A program made the position numbers and the translations under genes. Shown here in pieces: positions 37,786-46,379 of a DNA stretch of 64,000 nt. The DNA comes from Bacterioplanoides sp. SCSIO 12839 (GTDB taxonomy: Bacteria > Pseudomonadota > Gammaproteobacteria > Pseudomonadales > Oceanobacteraceae): positions 1,142,501 through 1,206,500 of the forward strand of contig NZ_CP073745.1 in assembly GCF_024397975.1 (NCBI RefSeq). Reading direction: 5' to 3'. How positions within the stretch are numbered: position 1 is the stretch's first letter; each line of letters starts with the position of its first letter. Below the pieces are notes generated by a model. The model did not search any database. It was given only the letters and a program-made list of their open reading frames with translations, and had not been told where the DNA came from.

Positions 37786-37847
37786 CGTCTATGTTGATGA
37801 GGCAGTGGCAGGTACATGGTAGAAAGTATGGTAGGAAGTAGAGAGAC

Positions 37848-37882
37848 AAAGGCCTCTGATTAAAAGATTAGAGGCCTTTTTT
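37848..37882. terminator. Two-way intrinsic terminator
   Basis: AGGCCTCT (37850-37857) pairs with AGAGGCCT (37870-37877), with AAA before and TTTTTT after. It serves the diguanylate cyclase and the convergent Na/Pi transporter. Confidence 0.9.
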
Positions 37883-37886
37883 GTGG

Positions 37887-39623
37887 CTAGCGATTCCCGG
37901 CAATCCGGGTCGCTTTCAGGCGGTTGCCAGCCGCAGATTCGTTAACGTTAAGGATATGGTCACCAATGCGTTCCAGGCGGGTTAAGACATCCATAAAGTT
38001 AACACCGGCACGTGGTGTGTAGGCCGCTTTTTCCAGGCGATCGAAGTGCTTATTGCGGAACTCATCACGCAGTTCATCGATGGCATTTTCCAGTGTCAGT
38101 GCGTTGTCCAGATTCACCTCAGCAGCGTCCCGGGCAACGTTATCCTGCATATTCACAATGGATTCCTGCACCGCATTCATCATACGCACCAGATCTTCCA
38201 CCGCTTCTTGTGGCCACTGAGTTTTGGTTTCCTGCATACGCTCACTCAGTTTGGAAATCTGGAAATAGATATCCGCAATACGCTCCAGGTCATGAATCAT
38301 GGATTGCAGGAAGCGGATGCGCTCGGTTAATTCCTGCTCCAGGTTGCCGTCTTCGGTGACACGTACCAGGTAGTCGGAGATCTCAATTTCCAGCTGGTCG
38401 GTGGTGTCTTCCAGTTGCGCAATTTTATTCCACAACTTCTGGTGTTTGGCTTTTGGGTCAAACAGCAGTTTGTTCACCTTTTTGTGCATCTTGGTGACAA
38501 TTTCAGCGAATTGTTGCACTTCTTTTTGTGCCTGCTCGACCGACAGTGCCGGAGAGTTCATCACGCCGGTACTGATGTAACGCAGGTGGTATTCATCTTC
38601 GTCGCCTTCTTCAGCGGGCAGGATACGTTCGATAAACCGCACAATGGCCGGAATAAAGGCAAACAGCAGCACCACATTCAGGATGTTAAAGGAGGTGTGG
38701 AATAACGACAGGCCAAGCGTGGCATTTGGGCGAGCTTCCGGGTCAGCACTCATGATGGAAGCCGGGTTGTCAGAGAAGCTCAGAATCACGGCATCAATGG
38801 CATGCATCACTGGATAGATAGCAATCAGCATCCAGGCGACACCAATCAAATTGAAGATCAGATGGAAACGGGCGGCTCGTTTGGCATGGACGTTACCCAC
38901 CATGGCGGCCAGGTTTGCGGTTACGGTTGTGCCGATGTTTTCGCCCAATACCATGGCGGCAGCCAGCGGGAAGGAAATCCAGCCTTCAAACAGCATCACC
39001 AGAGTTACCGCGGTGGCGGCCGAAGAGGACTGCATCACCAGGGTTAATGCCGTACCAATAAATACAAACAGCAGCAATGACAGGTAACCATGGCCGGCAA
39101 AGCCATCCAGAAACGCCAGCATTTCAGGGTTGCTGCGGATATCCGGTACACCGTTTTTAATAAACTCCAATCCGATAAACAGAATGCCGAAACCCACCAT
39201 GGTTTCAGCGATATTGCGCCAGCGGCTGTTTTTGGAGAATAAGAAAGCGAAGAAAATACCAATCAACGCCATGGCGATAGGGGTGATTTTCATTTTGAAG
39301 CCGAACAGGGCAACAATCCATGCTGTTACTGTTGTGCCAATGTTGGCACCCATGATTACGCCGGTCGACTCGACAAAGGTTAACAAGCCAGCGTTAACAA
39401 AACTGACGGCCATCACGGTGGTGGTGGTAGAAGACTGGGTGATGGAAGTGGTGGCAAAACCGGTTAGTACCCCGGTGAAGCGGTTGCGGGTCATGCCGCT
39501 GAGAATGCTCTTTAGCCGGTTACCGGCGATCTTTTGCAGACCTTCACTGAAGATCTTCATGCCAAAGATAAAAACACCCAGTGCACCAATCAGCTGCAGC
39601 AGGTCAAATAAGGAATAGTTCAT
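37887..39623 (-). CDS. Na/Pi-cotransporter family protein
   Basis: 578 residues. The N-terminal half (about 1-330) contains two homologous blocks of membrane helices with QSSSTTTVM-type (STTTTVMAVSF, QSSSAATAVTLVM) motifs of the Na/Pi cotransporter (NptA/YjbB) family. A C-terminal PhoU-like helical domain follows (IHDLERIADIYFQISKLS, and THLERIGDHILN-type repeats). It should move phosphate across the inner membrane with sodium, and the PhoU-like tail may regulate this. The ATG at 39623 has a GGTG upstream. A strong terminator follows. Confidence 0.92.
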   Translation of the reverse strand: MNYSLFDLLQLIGALGVFIFGMKIFSEGLQKIAGNRLKSILSGMTRNRFTGVLTGFATTSITQSSTTTTVMAVSFVNAGLLTFVESTGVIMGANIGTTVTAWIVALFGFKMKITPIAMALIGIFFAFLFSKNSRWRNIAETMVGFGILFIGLEFIKNGVPDIRSNPEMLAFLDGFAGHGYLSLLLFVFIGTALTLVMQSSSAATAVTLVMLFEGWISFPLAAAMVLGENIGTTVTANLAAMVGNVHAKRAARFHLIFNLIGVAWMLIAIYPVMHAIDAVILSFSDNPASIMSADPEARPNATLGLSLFHTSFNILNVVLLFAFIPAIVRFIERILPAEEGDEDEYHLRYISTGVMNSPALSVEQAQKEVQQFAEIVTKMHKKVNKLLFDPKAKHQKLWNKIAQLEDTTDQLEIEISDYLVRVTEDGNLEQELTERIRFLQSMIHDLERIADIYFQISKLSERMQETKTQWPQEAVEDLVRMMNAVQESIVNMQDNVARDAAEVNLDNALTLENAIDELRDEFRNKHFDRLEKAAYTPRAGVNFMDVLTRLERIGDHILNVNESAAGNRLKATRIAGNR

Positions 39624-40186
39624 GTAACACCGTTAGGGTGAAGGATTGTTACTGTTTTCCGCAGCCAATGTTGGCCCGGAGCTTCTTGCTATTACGCTCT
39701 GAATCCGGGATGCTGGTTTCAGGCGAACGCATTATAACGGTTGAGTAATAGAGGGTCTGCCCCTGGTGCGATTTTTTATCAACAATAGCCAAAGATCTTG
39801 ATCTGAGTTCAGGCTGCTATTCAGGTAACGATATGAGGTGGAATAAGGCTGTTGAATCGTTTGTGCGTGATTGCAATATTTGGTTCCAATATAACAAACG
39901 GGTTATTAAGTATTAATGTTAATGTGGTTATGTATATCAAATAGCTGACCATTTGAATGTGTTAATGCGAGCCAATATAAGTATCAATAACGATATTTGA
40001 ATAAATTGGCCAAAAAAAATGCGTCTTTTTCACATTTTTTATCGATTTCCTATGGCTTCATCGATTCTTACTGAGCTAATATCCACACCATTAAAAATGG
40101 CCTCAAAAAATAAAAACAGCCAATAAAGTTGTCGTGATGGCAATAATTAAAAGGAACCGGATTAAGGATTACCGGGTGGTTGTTTT
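39624..40186. other. AT-rich intergenic region upstream of the lipid cluster
   Basis: 560 bp with no gene. The left part is the Na/Pi transporter upstream region; the right part (39860-40180) is very AT-rich, with repeated TTAAT/AATATT-like stretches, and probably contains the promoter of the 13-kb cluster. No recognisable operator was found. Confidence 0.5.
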
Positions 40187-42529
40187 ATGTTTATTTTATT
40201 CTCACTAAAAAAGCCCTGGGTTACTTTTGTAACGCTAACATTATTGTTAATTGCAGTTGCTTCAGGTGCCGGAAAATTACAATTGACGACGGATTTTCGT
40301 ACGTATTTCAGTGCGGAAAATCCTCAGTTAAAAGCCTTCGAAGCATTGGAGCAGGACTTTAATAAACAAGACACTCTGGTCTTTTTATTAAATGCAAAAG
40401 AGCATGCTGAAATATTCAGTGCCGATGCTCTGTTACAAATCCGAAATCTGACTGAAAAAGCCTGGCAGCTACCTTATGCCAGGCGTGTCGACTCATTGAC
40501 TAATTATCAACGCATGCAGGCCGAGGGCGATGATATTTATGTTGAAGATCTATTTGGTCCTGATTTTTCAGGTACTTTTGATGAGTTGTTTGATTTTTCT
40601 GACCATCACCCGGTAATAAACAAGCGCTTGCTTGGTGATGGTAAGCGACTTACTCAGGTTATTATCAATTTAACCTTGCCAGATAATGATCCGCTCGCAA
40701 CGGCCGAGCTGGTGAGTGAAGCCCGACGTTTATTAAACGACCTCAACCTATCGTTATTCGATGTGCAGCTATTAGGGACAGCGGTTGTTAATGTTGCCTT
40801 GGCGGAAGCGATTGAGCGAGATATGGCAGCATTAATTCCAGGTAGTTATTTATTAATTTTTACGGCGCTGTTTTTATTAACTCGTTCATTGGCAGGTTCG
40901 TTATTGTCTTTGACACTGACGTTATTAACGGTGGCGGCAGTTTTTGGAATATTAGGTTGGAGTGGTGCAACACTGACCCCGGTTGTTGGCGCGGTACCGT
41001 CGATGATTATGATTATTGTCGTGGCCGATTGTTTGCACATTTTGGTGTCTTATCAGCATGCCTTAAAAGAAGGGCTGGATAAAACGGCGGCATTGGCCAA
41101 AGCCCAGGCGCTGAATATTAAGCCAGTGATGATTACTTCGGTGACAACCGCTTTAGGCTTGTTGTGCCTGAATTTCAGTGAGTCTCCACCTTATCGGGAT
41201 TTAGGCAACCTGGTGGCGATGGCGGCTTTGTTGGCTGGGGTTCTGAGCCTTACCTGGTTTATCGCGTTATTAAGAATATTGCCTCAGCCTAAGGCGGCCG
41301 CTGTAGATCATGGCCTGGGCAATCTCCTGTTGAGCTTTTATCGTCGTGTCATTGCACCGGCGAAAAAAACAACTTTTTTGATTGCCGTACTGGTGACGAT
41401 TGTATTGGGGTTTGGTTTAACAAAATTACAGTTTAACGAGCAGTGGTATCACTATTACGACGACAGTTTTGCGGTGCGCCAGGCACTGGAAACCCAGGAG
41501 CAGCAGCTCTATGGCGTCAACTTTATTCAGTATTCGATTGCCGCAGCGGATAGCGATTCCGTCTATAACAGCGATTATATGCAGCAGCTTAAACGTCTGG
41601 CGGAATGGTTAGAGCAACAACCCGGTGTGGGTTACGTTGATAGTGTTCATCATCAGTTGCTGGAGATCAGCCAGAAGCTGAATCAAGACCAGCCACAGTT
41701 TTACCGGATTCCGGATGACAGCGATGCAATTGCACAATCAATGCTGTTGTACGAAATGTCTCTGCCGTTTGGTATGGGGCTGGAAGAGCGCATCAATATT
41801 GATAAAACCGCAACACGTTTGACGGTTAACTTGTACAAACATACCTCGCGTGAGCTGGTGGCTTTTGATGATACAGTTCGTGCCTGGGCCGCGTTGAACA
41901 CACCCGCATTATCTCTGACTCCGGGTACTGGCCTGGACATGGTGTTTGCCAAAATATCGGATCGCAACAGCATCAGTTTATTTGTTGGAACTCTGATCGC
42001 GCTGGTGCTGATTTCGGTTTCCATGATGTGGTTTTTACGCTCATTGCGCCTTGGTGCGCTGAGCCTGATTCCGAATATTCTGCCAGCCTTATTAGCTTAT
42101 GGTGCCTGGGGGTATCTCTCTGGTCAGGTGGATCTGGGTTTGAGTATTGTGGCCTGTATGAGCCTGGGTCTGGTGGTGGATGACAGTGTGCATTTTCTCA
42201 CCAAATACCGTTATGCCCGTGAGCAAGGGAAAACACCAGAGCAAGCCGTTGAGTTTGCCTTTGCAACTGTGGGTGTGGCGATGTTGATTACCACCGTGGT
42301 GCTGGCGGCAGGTTTTGCCCTGCTGGTGTTATCGCCGTTTTCACCAACCTGGGGCATGGGTGCTCTGATGAGCCTGACCGTGGTACTCGCCTTTATTGCC
42401 GACATTATTTTATTGCCGTTGTTGTTATTGCTGTTTGATCGGGAAAAAGTCCCGCTTCAAACACAACTATCATCACAACCACAATCCCAACCAGGCAGTA
42501 ATCCGGCATTTACCGATTTTAAAAATTAA
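40187..42529 (+). CDS. MMPL/RND-family lipid exporter
   Basis: 780 residues, about 12 membrane helices in two homologous halves (each with a large periplasmic loop), typical of MMPL and HpnN-type RND exporters: VPSMIMIIVVADCLHILVSY and SLGLVVDDSVHFLTKYRYAR are the duplicated DD/H-containing membrane segments. Such proteins flip or export lipids and hopanoids with a proton gradient. The ATG at 40187 follows GGTGG at about 7 bases. It is the first gene of the seven-gene run and lies 29 bp before the UbiA gene, so it is probably the exporter of that pathway's product. Confidence 0.88.
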   Translation: MFILFSLKKPWVTFVTLTLLLIAVASGAGKLQLTTDFRTYFSAENPQLKAFEALEQDFNKQDTLVFLLNAKEHAEIFSADALLQIRNLTEKAWQLPYARRVDSLTNYQRMQAEGDDIYVEDLFGPDFSGTFDELFDFSDHHPVINKRLLGDGKRLTQVIINLTLPDNDPLATAELVSEARRLLNDLNLSLFDVQLLGTAVVNVALAEAIERDMAALIPGSYLLIFTALFLLTRSLAGSLLSLTLTLLTVAAVFGILGWSGATLTPVVGAVPSMIMIIVVADCLHILVSYQHALKEGLDKTAALAKAQALNIKPVMITSVTTALGLLCLNFSESPPYRDLGNLVAMAALLAGVLSLTWFIALLRILPQPKAAAVDHGLGNLLLSFYRRVIAPAKKTTFLIAVLVTIVLGFGLTKLQFNEQWYHYYDDSFAVRQALETQEQQLYGVNFIQYSIAAADSDSVYNSDYMQQLKRLAEWLEQQPGVGYVDSVHHQLLEISQKLNQDQPQFYRIPDDSDAIAQSMLLYEMSLPFGMGLEERINIDKTATRLTVNLYKHTSRELVAFDDTVRAWAALNTPALSLTPGTGLDMVFAKISDRNSISLFVGTLIALVLISVSMMWFLRSLRLGALSLIPNILPALLAYGAWGYLSGQVDLGLSIVACMSLGLVVDDSVHFLTKYRYAREQGKTPEQAVEFAFATVGVAMLITTVVLAAGFALLVLSPFSPTWGMGALMSLTVVLAFIADIILLPLLLLLFDREKVPLQTQLSSQPQSQPGSNPAFTDFKN

Positions 42530-42558
42530 ATATTCTTACCCTTTCTCATGGAGTAGTT

Positions 42559-43503
42559 ATGACTGAAGTCTCTGTTAGCCACACGGATCCCCTGTGGCGT
42601 CGAATCGGTGCGTGGATGGACGAACGTTTTCCGGCCGCAAACGCGTTATTGTTTTTTATCCTTTACTTAGCGAGTGCCGTAGTTGCCAGAGAGGGAGCCA
42701 GCGATGGCGATGAATCTGGTCTGCAATGGCTGGATATTCTCGCTTGTTTGGTGACCTGGTCGTTATTTTTATTAATTCGGATTTTTGATGAGCATAAAGA
42801 CTATGCCATTGATGTTATTAACCACCCGCAGCGTGTATTGCAAAGTGGTCGTATAACTTTAACGCATTTGAAAACCTTGGGTGCCGTTGCGATTGTGGTG
42901 CAGCTGGTATTTTCCTGGCTGACTGCCGGTGATGTTGGCGCCATGGTCTGGGCGATTATGTTTGCCTATTTATGCCTGATGGGTGTGGAGTTTTTCTGCG
43001 GCGAATGGTTAGAAAAACAACTGCTGTTATACGCCTTAACCCACATGGCAATTATGCCATTAATCGTTTGGTGGTTAGCGGTATTAGCTAATCCGGAAGT
43101 GCAATTTACTCCGGTACTGATTGCGATGATGAGCCTGGCGTTTGTCAGTGGTTTTTGCTTTGAAATTACCCGCAAAACCCGCGGGCCAGAAGAAGAGCGA
43201 GACACAGTCGATTCCTACACCAAAATCCTCGGCGTTAACGGTGCTACCTACCTTGTGTTTGCGCTGGTCAGCGCGATGGTGATTAACCAAATCACATTAT
43301 TATGGCTGGCGGGTGTGAGCTGGCTGATCATTTATGCCGTATTAGCTGTTCTGGTTTGGGTGTTAGCGATTAAATCGTTAATGAAGTTTCTTAAAAACCC
43401 TACGCTGGAAGGTCGTGAAAACAACGAAAAAGCCGTCGCGATTACCATGTTGCTGGGTTACGTTCTGGTTATTGCGGGTTTATTAATCGGAGGTGGTGCA
43501 TGA
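42559..43503 (+). CDS. UbiA-family prenyltransferase
   Basis: 314 residues, about 8-9 membrane helices. The first Asp-rich motif is RIFDEHKDYAID, followed by NHPQRVLQSGRIT; the second is EEERDTVDSYTKILG. Both are where UbiA enzymes bind Mg-diphosphate prenyl donors and the acceptor. It should transfer a prenyl group from a polyprenyl diphosphate to a small acceptor at the membrane; in archaea UbiA relatives add the second geranylgeranyl chain to glycerol. The stop overlaps the HMG-CoA reductase gene by 4 bp (ATGA), so the pair is coupled. Confidence 0.85.
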   Translation: MTEVSVSHTDPLWRRIGAWMDERFPAANALLFFILYLASAVVAREGASDGDESGLQWLDILACLVTWSLFLLIRIFDEHKDYAIDVINHPQRVLQSGRITLTHLKTLGAVAIVVQLVFSWLTAGDVGAMVWAIMFAYLCLMGVEFFCGEWLEKQLLLYALTHMAIMPLIVWWLAVLANPEVQFTPVLIAMMSLAFVSGFCFEITRKTRGPEEERDTVDSYTKILGVNGATYLVFALVSAMVINQITLLWLAGVSWLIIYAVLAVLVWVLAIKSLMKFLKNPTLEGRENNEKAVAITMLLGYVLVIAGLLIGGGA

Positions 43504-46379
43504 ACTCTCTGACAAAACCTCAGATCTTTACCAGTGAAGCCCGTTACGCGTTTGGACAGGAACATAATGCAGAAGTTGAGTTGTTATGTAATGAAGACCG
43601 GAGCAGTGACGAAAAAAGCGGTGACCAAAAAGGCTGTGAACAATGGCGTGCTGCAGAAGCAGTCGATGTATCCAAAAGCCATCTGTGTGTGTTAACTCAG
43701 CCTTGTGAATCTCTGGTCGAAGATGCCGTATGCCGTGACATTGTACTTCGTTTGAACGAACAGACATTTTCGCTTAAAAATTTGCGTGTCAGTAAGGTTT
43801 CACTGACTCAGGATGGTCGTCAACAGCGCATTGTTTTCAGTAACGATGATCTGGAAGCTGAAGCAGGTCAGGAGAATGCACGACAACTATGGCAGATCAG
43901 TTATGCCTTGCGTTTATTGCCGGTTAAACGTGAAACACAACGCTACGACGAATTTAATTTACCCAAGGTTCCGGCGCGTGGTTTATACACAGAAGAAGCC
44001 CGCCAGGAACGTCTGGCTTTTGCTCGTGAAACCACTGGCGCACCACTGGCCGAAGTGGAACATACGCGTTTCGACCCGAAAGCATTGGTCAGTAATATCG
44101 AAGCCTTAATTGGTTCGGTGGAAATTCCGGTGGGCATTGCCGGGCCATTGCAGATTCTGGGTGATCACGCCAACGGTTTATTTTATGCACCCATGGCGAC
44201 ATCCGAAGGAGCGCTGGTGGCGTCTGCCACTCGTGGCGCAACCGCAATTTCCCGCTCCGGTGGTGTGCGGGTCAAAGTACTTGGGCAGCGTATGTTGCGA
44301 GTACCGGTATTTGTCTTGTCGGATTTATCGTCGGCGTTGTTTTTTGCCGAATGGGTTAAAGACCATCAGCAGGAAATTGCGGCACAAACCCGAAAATATT
44401 CGAACTACGCCAATCTAGTAGAAGTGCATGCCGAATTAATGGGGCGCAGTGTGCACGTGCAGTTTGTCTATGAAACCGGCGATGCGGCCGGTCAGAATAT
44501 GACGACCACTTGTACCTGGCAGGCGTGTCAGTGGATTCTGGCACAGATGAAATCATTCGATGGCATTGAGTTTGAGAATTTTTTAATTGAAGCCAACTTA
44601 TCCAACGATAAAAAAGTCACCTACAACTCATACCTGCGCGGGCGTGGTGTTCGTGTCTTAGCGGAAACTTTATTAACCGATGAGGTTTGTCAGCGGGTAT
44701 TAAAAGTCAGCGCGCGTCAGTTATTTACCGCCTATAACCAGTTTGTTGGCGGCAGTATCGCTGCCGGTATGGTGGGTATTAACATCAATATTGCCAATAC
44801 TATTGGTGCGATGTTTACCGCCACCGGCCAGGACATTGCCTGTGTGCATGAATCGGCTATTGGTCAGTTGCATATGGAACTGACGGAAGACGGCGATGTG
44901 TACGCCACTCTGCGTTTACCTTCTCTGGTTGTCGGTACCGTAGGTGGCGGCACCAGTTTGCCGCAACAAAAAGAATGTCTGGAATTAATTGGCTGTGCCG
45001 GACCGGGTTGTGCGCACAAATTAGCCGAAGTCATCGCCAGTTTTTGTCTGGCGCTGGATATCTCGACCTTGTCGGCAATTGCCAGCGACCAGTTTGCCCG
45101 TGCCCACGAAAAGCTGGGGCGTAACCGCCCGGTGGAGTGGTTAAAGCTGGGTGATTTAAACGAAGACTTTTTCGCTCAGGCATTGTCTGCATCTGGTGAA
45201 TATCGTGCGCCGGTGAAAGAGTTACAGCCACTGAATTTATCGTCCAAAGGCAGTTCGATTATTACCGAACTGACGGCACATAAAATTAATAAGTTGGTAG
45301 GCCATTTCCCGTTCAGAGTGGTTACTGGCGAAGACGGAGAAGCGCAGGGCGAAAGCCATGACATGATGGTTAAAGTAAAGCCGCTGGATGACGAAGTTAT
45401 TCTGATGCTGAACTCCATGGCCTCCATGTGTGATGCCCGTTTAGCCCACGCCTATAACGAATTTAAAGATCATCTGGGCTTTAAACAATGCCATCGCCGT
45501 GAACTGGCGGTGATGAGTCAGCAGGATGAGCGCTTTACTCGTTTTGCGCCAAAAACCTACCGTGCCTGGGAAGACAGCTCACGTGAAGCGTACGTGATTG
45601 TGCAGGAATATCTGGACGGTCTGGAATTAATGGACTCCGCTGATGACACCTCTGGCTGGACTATTGACCATTATAATGCCGCCGTCGATGGCATCGCTCA
45701 GGTACACAGTATCTGGTATGGCCGTGAGCAGGAATTGCAGGAATTTGATTGGCTGGTGGATGCACCTACGACACCATCAATGACCGAAAAAATGCGCCTG
45801 TGGGAAATGTTAGGTGCCCATGCGCAACAGGAGTTTCCTGAATGGTTCAGTGCCGACGATATGGAGCGTTATCGTGATCGTATTTACAGTCTGGAATCCT
45901 GGTATCCCAAGCTGGATAGCATGAAAAAAACCCTGACTCATAACGATTTTAATCCGCGTAATATTGCCTTCCGCCGCGATAATAATAACCAGCTGACCTT
46001 ATGTGCGTATGACTGGGAGCTGGCAACAATGCAGTTGCCACAGCACGATTTAGCAGAATTATTAGCCTTTGCGCTGGCGCCGGATTTTGATCCGCAACAG
46101 GTTGAAACCCTGATTGAACGTCATCGCGAACAGCTGCAGGCCGCAACTCATGAATCGATTGATGCCGATGAATGGCGCATGGGTTTCACTCTGAGTTTAT
46201 GGGATTTAGCCGTGTGTCGTTTGCCTATGTATGTCATGGCTCATACCTTCCGTCATTATCCGTTTATGGAACGGGTTGTGATGACATCACGTCGTTTGCT
46301 GGATAACGAACGAATTCGTTTTGAGGCGCTCGGCCTGACGAATAAAGACACAAACAATGTGGAGCAGGCGCATGACTGA
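43500..46379 (+). CDS. HMG-CoA reductase fused to an APH-type kinase
   Basis: 959 residues in two enzymes. An N-terminal extension of about 170 residues is not recognised. HMG-CoA reductase (class I) spans about 175-570: catalytic Glu E236 in PMATSEG, Lys in NDKK (369-372), Asp D445 in GQDIACVHES, catalytic His H536 in FARAHEKLGR, and the GTVGGGT loop. The C-terminal 350 residues form an APH/choline-kinase-like fold: HNDFNPRN (D816) and DWE (D838) are the catalytic and Mg-binding motifs. I infer that mevalonate, or a related diol, is made and then phosphorylated. No mevalonate decarboxylase or HMG-CoA synthase is nearby. ATGA overlap upstream; 8-bp overlap with the next gene. Confidence 0.9.
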   Translation: MNSLTKPQIFTSEARYAFGQEHNAEVELLCNEDRSSDEKSGDQKGCEQWRAAEAVDVSKSHLCVLTQPCESLVEDAVCRDIVLRLNEQTFSLKNLRVSKVSLTQDGRQQRIVFSNDDLEAEAGQENARQLWQISYALRLLPVKRETQRYDEFNLPKVPARGLYTEEARQERLAFARETTGAPLAEVEHTRFDPKALVSNIEALIGSVEIPVGIAGPLQILGDHANGLFYAPMATSEGALVASATRGATAISRSGGVRVKVLGQRMLRVPVFVLSDLSSALFFAEWVKDHQQEIAAQTRKYSNYANLVEVHAELMGRSVHVQFVYETGDAAGQNMTTTCTWQACQWILAQMKSFDGIEFENFLIEANLSNDKKVTYNSYLRGRGVRVLAETLLTDEVCQRVLKVSARQLFTAYNQFVGGSIAAGMVGININIANTIGAMFTATGQDIACVHESAIGQLHMELTEDGDVYATLRLPSLVVGTVGGGTSLPQQKECLELIGCAGPGCAHKLAEVIASFCLALDISTLSAIASDQFARAHEKLGRNRPVEWLKLGDLNEDFFAQALSASGEYRAPVKELQPLNLSSKGSSIITELTAHKINKLVGHFPFRVVTGEDGEAQGESHDMMVKVKPLDDEVILMLNSMASMCDARLAHAYNEFKDHLGFKQCHRRELAVMSQQDERFTRFAPKTYRAWEDSSREAYVIVQEYLDGLELMDSADDTSGWTIDHYNAAVDGIAQVHSIWYGREQELQEFDWLVDAPTTPSMTEKMRLWEMLGAHAQQEFPEWFSADDMERYRDRIYSLESWYPKLDSMKKTLTHNDFNPRNIAFRRDNNNQLTLCAYDWELATMQLPQHDLAELLAFALAPDFDPQQVETLIERHREQLQAATHESIDADEWRMGFTLSLWDLAVCRLPMYVMAHTFRHYPFMERVVMTSRRLLDNERIRFEALGLTNKDTNNVEQAHD

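Noticed and set aside
43813-44418. Additional plus-strand frames within the HMG-CoA reductase gene
   Set aside because: They lie wholly inside a gene with clear catalytic motifs and have Trp/Arg-rich, non-protein-like composition.
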